DNA from: Verrucomicrobiota bacterium
GTDB taxonomy: Bacteria > Verrucomicrobiota > Verrucomicrobiia > Verrucomicrobiales > Verrucomicrobiaceae
Assembly: GCA_017301975.1 (NCBI GenBank)
Contig: JAFLEI010000027.1
Coordinates: 18,635-82,634, forward strand
Direction: 5' to 3'
DNA length: 64,000 bases
Of this stretch, positions 16,047 to 24,095 are shown in pieces (the stretch's first letter is position 1; each line of letters opens with the position of its first letter). Below the pieces are notes generated by a model. It did no database searches and had not been told where the DNA came from. It worked only from the letters and a program-made list of their open reading frames with translations. The translations under genes and the position numbers were made by a program.

Positions 16047-16895
16047 ATGGACGACGAAGAACATCTCCGCCGTTTTGAGGATCAATCCCTGCCCAAGGAG
16101 CTTTGGAATCACCGCGCACACCTCAAGGTGGCCTATCTGTATCTGAGGCGGCTCCCTTACCCCGAGGCCTTGGAGCGTCTGCGCACTGGCATCAAATCCT
16201 ACAACGCCGCCCACTGCATCCAGGATACGCCCACCGGGGGTTATCACGAGACGATGACGCAAGTGTGGCTGCAACTTGTACACACCGCTCTGCGCCAGTT
16301 CGGACCCGCAGACACCGCTGATGCGTTCTTCGACACTCAGACACAGCTCAGCGACCAACGAACACCGCTGCTGTTTTATTCTCGCGACCGCCTCATGTCA
16401 CCAGAGGCCAAGCGCTCCTTGATCGAGCCGGATCTCGCACCGTTGCCCAGAGCACCTGCCCCCGCAAACACCCCTGCCAGCAGTTCCAGCGCCGCATCAC
16501 CACCCAGGCCCAAGGTCGTCTCAACTGCCATTCGCCTGCTTTGGCTCTCCCTGGCCTTAATGATTCCTCACTTGTGGGTCGCCTGGCCGCAAATCCGCTC
16601 CGACGCACACCTTGAGTTTGGCTTTCTCATCCTCTTCGTGGCGGTCATTTTGAATATCTGGTTGATCACGATGATTGATGAAGGCTACCACTGGGTACGC
16701 GTCACCTTCCTGACTCTCCTTGTCATCGGTCTTCCTGCCGGACTGAGTGGCATGATCGAATGCTTCGGCCACTCGCTGATCTCAGGAATGCTGAACCTCG
16801 CACAGACAGCCCTGCATGTGACGGGAGTGGCCCTGCTGTTCACCGCAGCGGCCCGTCCATGGTTCCGTCGAGCGGGGCTCCATGAATGCCACTGA
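16047..16895 (+). CDS. Unknown protein: soluble N-terminal domain plus four membrane helices
   Basis: A 282-residue protein of two parts. Residues 1-115 form a soluble helical domain with a conserved look (LWNHRAHLKVAYLYLRRLPY, then GGYHETMTQVW); related stand-alone proteins of unknown function have this WxHxxHLxVA pattern. After a Ser/Pro/Ala linker, residues 160-275 hold four hydrophobic helices, starting IRLLWLSLALMIPHLWVAW. The fusion suggests membrane tethering of the N-terminal domain. It follows trpG by 22 nt. Confidence 0.65.
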   Translation: MDDEEHLRRFEDQSLPKELWNHRAHLKVAYLYLRRLPYPEALERLRTGIKSYNAAHCIQDTPTGGYHETMTQVWLQLVHTALRQFGPADTADAFFDTQTQLSDQRTPLLFYSRDRLMSPEAKRSLIEPDLAPLPRAPAPANTPASSSSAASPPRPKVVSTAIRLLWLSLALMIPHLWVAWPQIRSDAHLEFGFLILFVAVILNIWLITMIDEGYHWVRVTFLTLLVIGLPAGLSGMIECFGHSLISGMLNLAQTALHVTGVALLFTAAARPWFRRAGLHECH

Positions 16896-16973
16896 GCGCG
16901 GCAAACCAGCATCGCCGCCTCGCCCGTCCGCACAAAGCACCTGACAAACCCGCAGGCGGGCGGATGCTCCCGC

Positions 16974-17216
16974 ATGAACATCGCAACCACCTGCCAGTTC
17001 CTCTTGTGGTGTGCCGTCATCAACTACGGCATTCTCATCGTCTGGTTCCTCGTTTTCACCCTGGCGCATGATTCACTGCATCAGTTCCACGCTCGGATGT
17101 TTCGCATTTCCACAGAGCGCTTCGATGCCATTCACTACGCCGCCATGGCGTTCTACAAAGTCGGCGTCCTCCTGCTCAATCTGGTGCCATATTTCGCGCT
17201 GCGGATGGTTGCGTGA
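16974..17216 (+). CDS. Small two-helix membrane protein
   Basis: An 80-residue protein with two hydrophobic segments (residues 5-30 and 57-77), starting MNIATTCQFLLWCAVINYGI and containing LAHDSLHQFHARMF between them. It resembles a small family of DUF6868-like membrane proteins, a name I give from memory and with low certainty. Function unknown. It is followed directly by another membrane-protein gene. Confidence 0.6.
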   Translation: MNIATTCQFLLWCAVINYGILIVWFLVFTLAHDSLHQFHARMFRISTERFDAIHYAAMAFYKVGVLLLNLVPYFALRMVA

Positions 17217-17377
17217 TGTTGGCGGCGTTCCGGACCTGTTTACCGTCAAACCGGCCGCTGGCTTACGCGCCACCCGTCAGATCTGTTGCTTCTGATGCAC
17301 AGACGGGCCAAAATCAGCCCCATCAGGGCGGTCAGCTTGCAGGCACCACCAACCTCATCAACCAACTCTTCAAGCAT

Positions 17378-17848
17378 ATGAGACGCCCCACAAGCATCAC
17401 TGTCATCGGTGTGATCTTCATCATCGCGGGTTTCGTCGCAGCATGGGGGTGCGTTTATGCTCTGCTCCACCATCACGTGAAATTGAATCTGGCCGTGTTC
17501 ATGATCCCGGTCGGATTCGGACTGCTCAAAAGCCGGTCTTCTTCCCGATGGTGGGCCAAAGTCTGGATTGGATTTTTTTCCTTGGTTGTCGGCCTGATGC
17601 TAGGGTTTTACCCGTTCTACGGTGACCGTTATTCCGTGACATGGTTTGATGAGCAGCTTGTGGGGACTCCGCGTCATGCTGTGGCCGTGGGCATACCGAT
17701 AGTCTTTCTTATCTTCGCCAGGCTGATCTGGCGGAGCCTAGCATCTCCTGCCGCTGCACCGTTCTTCGATGATTACGAATTACCAAATGCGGACCAAACC
17801 GCGACTGAGCTACCCGGGCCGCCGGTTTTCGACGTTCAGCCAAAATGA
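17378..17848 (+). CDS. Small membrane protein of unknown function
   Basis: A 156-residue protein with about four membrane helices, starting MRRPTSITVIGVIFIIAGFV, a start seen in many small bacterial membrane proteins. The frame is open from a GTG at 17213 that overlaps the previous stop (211 residues), but the extra 55 residues are polar and unlike a membrane protein start. The C-terminus is a polar tail ending GPPVFDVQPK. Bases 17849-18018 hold no recognised feature. Confidence 0.55.
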   Translation: MRRPTSITVIGVIFIIAGFVAAWGCVYALLHHHVKLNLAVFMIPVGFGLLKSRSSSRWWAKVWIGFFSLVVGLMLGFYPFYGDRYSVTWFDEQLVGTPRHAVAVGIPIVFLIFARLIWRSLASPAAAPFFDDYELPNADQTATELPGPPVFDVQPK

Positions 17849-18018
17849 ACGCCGCAAAACGAAGTGACTAAGGCGGGGGACCTCCCTTCACTTACGTACG
17901 ATGGGTGCTCCTATCCATCAACAGGCGGCGCGGCACTGAAATCGACAATGAGTGTCTATTGTATTTTCATGCATGCTGCGGCAGCGTTCAGCGGCCTTGT
18001 CGCTTTCAGGGGCGGTGC

Positions 18019-18049
18019 GCATGGCTGGAGTTTAAGAGTCCAGCCATGC
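18019..18049. terminator. Perfect 11-bp hairpin downstream of glyS
   Basis: GCATGGCTGGA and TCCAGCCATGC are perfect complements around a 9-nt loop, 18 bp beyond the glyS stop codon. There is no T-run on the minus strand, so it is at best a Rho-type or 3'-stabilising structure for glyS. Confidence 0.4.
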
Positions 18050-18066
18050 TACATTTAGCCCAGTAA

Positions 18067-19848
18067 TCACCCCACCAGCGGCAGCAACTTGCCCAGCAGA
18101 TCGCTGATCTTCACGCGCTCCTGCTCGCCGCTGTCGCGGTGGCGGAGGGTGACGGTGTCGAGGAGCTCGGGGCCTTTTTCGCCGAGGGAGTCGAAGTCGA
18201 TGGTGACGCCGAAGGGCGTGCCGACTTCGTCCTGGCGGGCGTAGCGGCGGCCGATGCTGGCGGTCTCGTCGTAGAAGCAGTTCATGTGCTTCTTGAGCAG
18301 CGCATAGACCTCACGCGCCTTGGCCACGAGTTCGGGTTTGTTCTTGAGCAGCGGGAAGACGCCGACTTTGACCGGGGCCACGCGCGGATGCAGGCGAAGT
18401 ACGGTGATGACTTCCTTCTTGCCCTTTTCATCGACCTTTTCGGTTTCGGAGAAAGCCTTGGCGAGGACGGCGAGGGCCATGCGGTCGAGACCTGCGGAAG
18501 GCTCGATGACGTGGGGAACGTAGCTGCCTTTGAAGAGGCGCTCGAACCAGGCACGCACAGCGGCTTCGGGCATCGGCTCGCCTTTGATCTTGGCGGCTTC
18601 GGCGGCAAGGCGCTTCTGGATGAGGGCTTCCTTCTGCTCATCACTGAGCTTCGCAGCAGCGGTCTTGAGTTCTTCGTCGAAGATTTCCTGGGACTTGGTG
18701 CTGGCGTTTTGATGCGCGGACAAATCGAAGTCGCCACGGGCGGCGATGCCTTCGAGCTCTTCGGTGCCGAAGGGGAATTCGCAGAGGATGTCCACGCAGG
18801 CGCGGGCGTAGTGGGCCAGGTCTGCGGGCGTCTGCCAGTAGTATTCCAGCACGTCGCCGAGGCCGATGCCCTGGTAGAACTTGGTGCGCTGATCGACCCA
18901 GTAGCGGTGCCACAATTCCCAGCCCCAGTTGGGCTTGGGCTCGCTGAGGTCCGCGCCTTCGCTCCAGGCGGCGACTTCGCCGCAGATGATCTCCACGGCT
19001 TCATCGGGCTTGATGAAAAACTCGAGCTCCATCTGCTCAAACTCGCGGCTGCGGAAGGTGAAGTTTTTCGGGGTGACTTCGTTGCGGAAGGCTTTGCCGA
19101 TCTGGCCGATGCCAAAGGGCACCTTCACACGACTGGAGTCATAGACGTTTTTGAACTGCGCAAAGATGGCCTGCGCAGTTTCAGGGCGCAGGTAGGTCAC
19201 GTCAGCCTCGGTCGCGGTCGGGCCGAGGTAGGTTTTGAGCATGAGGTTGAACGGGCGTGCCTCGCCGAGAGCTCCGCCGGTTTCAGGATGGAAATCGACG
19301 CTCCCAGTCACGGCATCGATCTTCTCTTCATTGAGCAGTTCGATCTCCTCGGGCTTGCCTGCGGATTCACCGGCATTTTGCGCGATCAAGGCGCGGATGC
19401 GTTTGCGGAAACTTTCGATGTGCTCGCCATTCTTCATCAAAGCGGACACGGTGCGATCCCAGCGCCAGCCGGTGGGGGAGGTGGCGCCGCTGTATTTCAT
19501 GACGACGCCGTCCTGCGGCTCCACATGGTCCGCACGCACGCGCTTGTTGGTCAGCGAGCACTCACGCATGAGGTCGGCAAAGGTGTCCACGTGGCCGCTG
19601 GCCTTCCAGATGGCGGGATTCATGAGGATGCTGGCGTCCAGGCCCAGCACGTCCTCGCGCTCGCGGGTCATGGTGTTCCACCAGGCGCTGCGCAGGTTGC
19701 GCTTCAGTTCGGCACCCAGGGGGCCGTAGTCCCACACGCCGCCGCAGCCGCCGTAGATCTCGCTGCTTTGATAGATGAAGCCGCGGCGCTTGCAGAGGGA
19801 AACGATTTTCTCCATTTGCGCGATGGCTGCTTTGGGGTCGGTGGACAT
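18067..19848 (-). CDS. glyS: Glycyl-tRNA synthetase (single-chain class II)
   Basis: Charges tRNA-Gly. The 593-residue protein is the homodimeric type, not the alpha2-beta2 GlyQS type. Evidence: KRRGFIYQSSEIYGG and WDYGPLGAELKRN at the start, motif 2 region FRSREFEQMELEFFI, motif 3 in EPSAGLDRMALAVLA, and the C-terminal anticodon domain with FGVTIDFDSL. An internal insertion of about 70 residues, rich in Ala, Glu and Lys (KTAAAKLSDEQKEALIQKRL), lies before the motif 3 region. The frame extends upstream to 20004, but ATG at 19848 (MSTDPKAAIAQMEKIV) matches family starts. Confidence 0.95.
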   Translation of the reverse strand: MSTDPKAAIAQMEKIVSLCKRRGFIYQSSEIYGGCGGVWDYGPLGAELKRNLRSAWWNTMTREREDVLGLDASILMNPAIWKASGHVDTFADLMRECSLTNKRVRADHVEPQDGVVMKYSGATSPTGWRWDRTVSALMKNGEHIESFRKRIRALIAQNAGESAGKPEEIELLNEEKIDAVTGSVDFHPETGGALGEARPFNLMLKTYLGPTATEADVTYLRPETAQAIFAQFKNVYDSSRVKVPFGIGQIGKAFRNEVTPKNFTFRSREFEQMELEFFIKPDEAVEIICGEVAAWSEGADLSEPKPNWGWELWHRYWVDQRTKFYQGIGLGDVLEYYWQTPADLAHYARACVDILCEFPFGTEELEGIAARGDFDLSAHQNASTKSQEIFDEELKTAAAKLSDEQKEALIQKRLAAEAAKIKGEPMPEAAVRAWFERLFKGSYVPHVIEPSAGLDRMALAVLAKAFSETEKVDEKGKKEVITVLRLHPRVAPVKVGVFPLLKNKPELVAKAREVYALLKKHMNCFYDETASIGRRYARQDEVGTPFGVTIDFDSLGEKGPELLDTVTLRHRDSGEQERVKISDLLGKLLPLVG

Positions 19849-19973
19849 GGTAGGTAGGCGAGTGAGGGTATGGGGTGTGCCGAATGACTGGACTGCCACC
19901 GGCGAATGGGGGGCGCGAAAGGAGCACCAGCGGGGCTGTGGTGCAACGCTTTTCAAAGGGGGCGACGAATGCC

Positions 19974-20867
19974 CTACTCCCACAGTTTCCCTGCGCGCAG
20001 CCACTCTTTGACGAGTTCGCGGAACGCCACCACGGCCGGGTCATCGCCTTCCTTTGCCCAGACCATGACCAGCGGGATGGTCTGCTGCGGTTTGAGCGGG
20101 ATGAGGGCGAGGTGTTTGCTGACCGTGCTTTCCGGCACGATGCCGATGCCCGCCCCCGACTCCACGTATTGCAAAATGGTGCCAATGAGGCTTGGCATGT
20201 GCTTCACGCGGGGCTCGAAACCCGCCGCATCGCAGGCCGCCTGAATGGCGTCATGTGAGCCCGCGCCTTCGCGCCGTGCCAGGATGATGAGGGATTCCCC
20301 GGCAAGCTTTTTCCAGGGCAGCGACGAGAGCTTTGCCCAGGGGTGTTCCTTTGGCACGGCGGCGCAGAATTTCTCCTCGCGCAGCAGCAGCGTCTGCAAA
20401 CCGAGCACCTCATGGGCGAGCACGGGACGAGTCAAACCCACAGACAAGCGGCCCTTTGACACCATCTCCCAAACGCGCTCCGGAGTGCGCTCCTCCAGGA
20501 TGACGGTCACACGGGGATAGCGTTTGCCGTATTCCTTGAGCAATCGGGAGAGGAACATGCGAGTGGGCGGGCCGATGTAGCCGAGGCGCAGTTCGCCTTC
20601 CTCGCCTTTGGCGGTGCGGCGCACGCGGCGCATGGATTCCTCCAGGCGCTCCAGGATCAAACCCGTCTCATGCAGCAGCACGGCCCCGGCTGGCGTGAGG
20701 CGCGGCGAGCGGCGCTCGCGCTCGATGAGCTGCGTGTCCAGCTCCCGCTCCATCTCCTGCACGGCACGGCTCAGCGCGGGCTGGGCGATGCGAAGACGGC
20801 GTGCGGCACGCGAGAAGCTGAGCTCCTCCGCCACGGCTTGAAAATATCGCAGATGTCGCAGTTCCAT
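19974..20867 (-). CDS. LysR-family transcriptional regulator
   Basis: A 297-residue LysR regulator: N-terminal winged helix-turn-helix (LRYFQAVAEELSFSRAARRL, RIAQPALSRAVQEMERELD) and a periplasmic-binding-protein-like effector domain from about residue 90 (GELRLGYIGPP). The start MELRHLRYF at 20867 is preferred over 20876. It is divergent from the antiporter gene at 20955, and a T-N11-A LysR box lies between them. An almost identical box stands before the TauE-type gene at 22341, so both genes are probable targets. The effector is unknown. Confidence 0.92.
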   Translation of the reverse strand: MELRHLRYFQAVAEELSFSRAARRLRIAQPALSRAVQEMERELDTQLIERERRSPRLTPAGAVLLHETGLILERLEESMRRVRRTAKGEEGELRLGYIGPPTRMFLSRLLKEYGKRYPRVTVILEERTPERVWEMVSKGRLSVGLTRPVLAHEVLGLQTLLLREEKFCAAVPKEHPWAKLSSLPWKKLAGESLIILARREGAGSHDAIQAACDAAGFEPRVKHMPSLIGTILQYVESGAGIGIVPESTVSKHLALIPLKPQQTIPLVMVWAKEGDDPAVVAFRELVKEWLRAGKLWE

Positions 20868-20884
20868 GATGGGCACCGATTATA

Positions 20885-20929
20885 CCGAACCGGCATGGAA
20901 GCGATAGCAAAAGTCTATTTTCGTTACTG
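20885..20929 (+). promoter_or_regulatory. LysR-type operator/promoter block, copy 1
   Basis: A 45-bp block that matches 22271-22315 at 39 of 45 positions. Inside is ATAG-N7-CTAT (20904-20918), a T-N11-A LysR box with 4-bp dyad arms, then TATTTTCGTTACTG shared by both copies. It ends 25 nt before the antiporter ATG. TATTTT could serve as a -10 element; no good -35 is visible, as is usual for activator-dependent promoters. Confidence 0.75.
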
Positions 20930-20954
20930 ACCTTCTGCCGCATTCATCCACCGC

Positions 20955-22229
20955 ATGAATCCCGCAAAAATCGAAGATACTCTCAAACTGGTCCTGGTTG
21001 GTTGGATCGTCATCATCGCCGCCTCATGGCTGGTGGGCCGCCTCTGCCGCCGCATCGGCCAGCCGCCCGCCGTGGGTGAGATCGCCGCCGGACTGCTGCT
21101 GGGGCCGTCATTCATCGGACTGTTCGCCCCCGACTTTGTCGCTTTCATTTTCCCCGATGAAATCAAAGGGCCGCTCGCGCTGCTGGCGAAGATAGGACTG
21201 CTGCTGATGCTGTTTCAGGTGGGCATGGAGTTTGATTTTTCGCACCTGCGGCACAAATCCAAGGTGGTCATCTCCTCCTCACTCATGGGCATCCTGGCAC
21301 CGCTGGCCGGCGGGCTGCTCATCGCGCCGTGGCTGCACCGCAACTTCGCCCCGGAGTTGCCCATGTTTGGCTTTCAGCTTTTCGTCTGCATCGCGCTGGC
21401 CATTTCCGCGCTGCCGATCATGGGCCGCATCCTGCTGGAGATGAAGCTGGAGCGCACGCCGCTGGGTGCCACGGCCATCAGTGCCGCCGCCATTGACGAT
21501 GCCGTGGGCTGGATCTTCCTGGGAGTCTCCACCGCCATCATCAAACAGGGAGATCATTTCTCCTGGCTGCCTTTCCTAGGCCAGACGGCCCTCATCATTC
21601 TCTACTTTGTCGTGCTGATGAAAGTCGTCGGCCCGTTCATCATCCGCGTCTGGCGCAGGCAATGCGCGGAACATCAGACGGAAACCTTCACTCCGGGCTT
21701 TCTCGCGCTGCTCTTCTGCACGCTGTTCATTTCCGCCTTGATCACCAGCAGGCTCGGCATCTTCGCCATCTTTGGGGCTTTTGCCCTCGGTGTGGCCCTG
21801 CATTCAGAGCCCTCCTTGGTGAAAGCCTGGCGCGAGCGTTTCGCTGATTTTGTGATCGTGGCCCTGGTGCCCATCTTCTTCACCAACACCGGCCTCAATA
21901 CGCGGATCGGCGCCTTTGACAACGCCACTGCATGGATCGGCTGCTTCCTGGTTTCCGCGATTGCCATTCTCGGCAAGCTGGGTGGCTGCACGCTGGGGGC
22001 ACGTTGGGCCGGGGCGAGCTGGCGCGAGGGCCTTTCGATCGGTGCTTTGATGAACACGCGCGCCCTCATGGGCCTCATCGCCATCAGCGTGGGCAAGGAT
22101 CTCGGCCTGCTCAATGACAAGCTCTTCACCATGTTCATCATCATGTGCCTGGTCACCACTGCCACCACGGGACCGATGCTCCGCGCCTGGCTGCCGGATG
22201 ACTTGAAGAAACTCGTGCCGAAGGGGTGA
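20955..22229 (+). CDS. Cation/proton antiporter, CPA2 (Kef-type) family
   Basis: A 424-residue inner-membrane protein with about twelve helices. Family features: GEIAAGLLLGPSFIGLFAP, LLMLFQVGMEFDFSHLRH, and the ion-binding helix region with ISAAAIDDAVGWIFLG (paired Asp residues). It probably exchanges Na+ or K+ for H+. The C-terminal TrkA-N (NAD-binding) domain of Kef channels is absent. It is divergent from the LysR gene and carries a LysR box 25 nt upstream of its start. Confidence 0.88.
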   Translation: MNPAKIEDTLKLVLVGWIVIIAASWLVGRLCRRIGQPPAVGEIAAGLLLGPSFIGLFAPDFVAFIFPDEIKGPLALLAKIGLLLMLFQVGMEFDFSHLRHKSKVVISSSLMGILAPLAGGLLIAPWLHRNFAPELPMFGFQLFVCIALAISALPIMGRILLEMKLERTPLGATAISAAAIDDAVGWIFLGVSTAIIKQGDHFSWLPFLGQTALIILYFVVLMKVVGPFIIRVWRRQCAEHQTETFTPGFLALLFCTLFISALITSRLGIFAIFGAFALGVALHSEPSLVKAWRERFADFVIVALVPIFFTNTGLNTRIGAFDNATAWIGCFLVSAIAILGKLGGCTLGARWAGASWREGLSIGALMNTRALMGLIAISVGKDLGLLNDKLFTMFIIMCLVTTATTGPMLRAWLPDDLKKLVPKG

Positions 22230-22270
22230 AGCAGGGCGGACAGAAGCTCGCAGGGATCTCCGACCTCATG

Positions 22271-22315
22271 CCGATTCGGCATCAAAGCGATAGCGAAAGT
22301 TTATTTTCGTTACTG
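22271..22315 (+). promoter_or_regulatory. LysR-type operator/promoter block, copy 2
   Basis: Second copy of the block at 20885-20929. ATAG-N7-TTAT at 22290-22304 keeps the T-N11-A pattern with one changed arm base. It ends exactly 25 nt before the ATG at 22341, the same spacing as copy 1 to its gene. Confidence 0.75.
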
Positions 22316-22340
22316 CGCTGCCGAACGTATGGAGCGGCAC

Positions 22341-23372
22341 ATGTCCATCCAAACTCCCCGCAAACAACATCTCTGGATCTGGTTTCTCTGGCTCTTCGGC
22401 TTTTACTGCGTGTGGTCCTGGCTGGTGTTTGGACATGACCGCTGGGAGGTCGTGACGGCGCACTGGCCCATCGCCCTGTCGATGGCGATCGGCAGTTATG
22501 TGGCCGGTGCCACGCCGATGGGCGGCGGCACCGTGGGCTTTCCCATTCTGGTGCTGCTGTTCGGCTTGTCCCCTGCCCTGGGGCGTGACTTCAGCTTTGC
22601 CGTGCAGTCCATCGGCATGACCAGCGCGAGCATCTTCATTCTCTGCCGCCGCCAACCGCTGGCGTGGTCCATGCTGAAAGGTGCGATGGTGGGCACCCTG
22701 ATCGGGCTTCCCGCCGGCATCTTTTGGATCGCGCCATACATCCCGGGGCTTTGGATCAAGCTCGTCTTCGCCGTCGTCTGGGCCAGCTTTGGCGTGCTGC
22801 ATCTGTATCGCATTGGGGAGATCGCCTCGCACAATGGCATGACGGAATTTGACGAGCGCTGGGACTTCCGCGTGGGCGTGGCGATGGGCATCTTTTCCGC
22901 CGCCACCGTCGCCGCCGTCACAGGCGTGGGTATCGACATGGTGCTCTACGCGCTGCTGGTGCTGCTTTGCCGTGCGGATTTGAAAATCGCCATCCCGACC
23001 TCCGTGCTCATCATGGCCTTCACCTCGGTGCTGGGCATCGTCATCAAAAACCTCACCACCGGCATGCAGCCCGGCGTGTTTGAAAACTGGCTCGCCGCCG
23101 CGCCCATCGTGGCGCTGGGTGCGCCACTGGGAGCGTTCATGGTGGATCTGATCGGGCGCAAACCCACGCTGCTCTTTGTAGCCGTGCTGTGTGTCGGCCA
23201 GTTTGTGTGGACCTGCTACACCGAGCGCGCCGCCCTGGGCCTCGGCGGTTTCGCGGCCGCCGTCGCCGCCGTGATCGTCTTCCTGCTCGGCTTTGAAAAA
23301 CTTCGCGCCTGGGGTGCGGTGCTGGTGGGAGAACGGCAGGCGTTTCTGGCGGCGGAGAGTGGGAAGAAGTGA
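22341..23372 (+). CDS. TauE/SafE-family (TSUP) membrane exporter
   Basis: A 343-residue inner-membrane protein with eight or more helices. The two TauE/SafE half-repeats are visible: VAGATPMGGGTVGFPILVLL and later AATVAAVTGVGIDMVLYALL. Characterised members export sulfite, sulfoacetate or related anions. An ATG at 22329 is in frame, but 22341 (MSIQTPRK) gives the same 25-nt distance from the operator block as in the antiporter gene. Regulation by the adjacent LysR protein is inferred from the duplicated box. Confidence 0.85.
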   Translation: MSIQTPRKQHLWIWFLWLFGFYCVWSWLVFGHDRWEVVTAHWPIALSMAIGSYVAGATPMGGGTVGFPILVLLFGLSPALGRDFSFAVQSIGMTSASIFILCRRQPLAWSMLKGAMVGTLIGLPAGIFWIAPYIPGLWIKLVFAVVWASFGVLHLYRIGEIASHNGMTEFDERWDFRVGVAMGIFSAATVAAVTGVGIDMVLYALLVLLCRADLKIAIPTSVLIMAFTSVLGIVIKNLTTGMQPGVFENWLAAAPIVALGAPLGAFMVDLIGRKPTLLFVAVLCVGQFVWTCYTERAALGLGGFAAAVAAVIVFLLGFEKLRAWGAVLVGERQAFLAAESGKK

Positions 23373-23403
23373 TGAATGACTCGACCTGAATGCTGAATGC
23401 GCC

Positions 23404-23847
23404 ATGCTGCGGACCAGCATGCCGTCTCCGCGAGCCATCATGGATACTAACATCCTCCTCAGCGCCCTCTGGTCGCGCAAAGGAGCGGCCTTTCGTCTGC
23501 TTCAAGAGCTGCGCCTGGGCTCCTGGACGCCGGTCCTCAGCAATCACCTGCTCACCGAGTACGAAGAAGTCTGCAAGCGCCATGCAGGCGATATTGGCCT
23601 GAGTTGGCAGGATATTGACGATGTGCTGGATGCAATCTGTGCTGTCGCCGAAGAGCATTCTCTGCTGCCCGGCTGGGTGCCCGTGCTGCAAGACCCGGAT
23701 GACGAGCCCATTCTCCAAATGGCGGTCGAAGCAGGTGTCCACGACATCGTCACCCGCAACATTCGGCATTTGAAACCTGCGCTTTCGTTTGGTATTGCTG
23801 TCCTCAGTCCAGCGGAATTCCTCGCACGCATTCATCCCAGGCCATGA
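23404..23847 (+). CDS. PIN-domain toxin (RNase), module 1
   Basis: A 147-residue PIN-domain ribonuclease of the COG1569-like toxin family. Conserved acidic residues: Asp in AIMDTNILLSAL, Glu in LLTEYEEV, and Asp in QDPDDEPILQMAVEAG, then IVTRNIRHLKP. In-frame ATGs at 23419 and 23440 are alternative starts; 23419 is closer to the family norm. The gene overlaps the downstream antitoxin by ATGA. The toxin is first in this module, the reverse of the module at 26671. Confidence 0.82.
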   Translation: MLRTSMPSPRAIMDTNILLSALWSRKGAAFRLLQELRLGSWTPVLSNHLLTEYEEVCKRHAGDIGLSWQDIDDVLDAICAVAEEHSLLPGWVPVLQDPDDEPILQMAVEAGVHDIVTRNIRHLKPALSFGIAVLSPAEFLARIHPRP

Positions 23848-24095
23848 CCACCATCCAAGGCAGCATTCCCGATTCTCTCGCGCTTCAGGTGCGCGAGTTC
23901 GCGGAGCGTGAACATGTTTCCATGGACATGGTCCTGAGCATTGCGCTCGCCTCGCAAATCGCGGGCTGGCAGAATCGGGACAGCATTCAGCAGCGCGCCC
24001 GGCGGGGCAGTTGGGATAAGTTTGACCGGGTGATGGAAAAAGTGCGTGATGTCCCGCCGCTGGAAGGCGATGAGATGCCAGATGCCAGCGCCTGA
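23844..24095 (+). CDS. Probable antitoxin, module 1
   Basis: An 83-residue protein: the first half (IPDSLALQVREFAEREHVSM) looks like a ribbon-helix-helix or similar DNA-binding fold, and the second half (RARRGSWDKFDRVMEKVRDV, then PPLEGDEMPDA) matches the C-terminal tail of small antitoxins paired with PIN proteins. It overlaps the toxin by 4 nt and the hrpB start by 14 nt. Confidence 0.72.
   Translation: MTTIQGSIPDSLALQVREFAEREHVSMDMVLSIALASQIAGWQNRDSIQQRARRGSWDKFDRVMEKVRDVPPLEGDEMPDASA

Noticed and set aside
17849..18066. tRNA or small RNA gene near glyS
   Set aside because: No cloverleaf could be drawn; only the 11-bp hairpin at 18019-18049 is clear.
18139..19857. 572-codon open frame antisense to glyS
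   Set aside because: Shadow frame with no recognisable domain.
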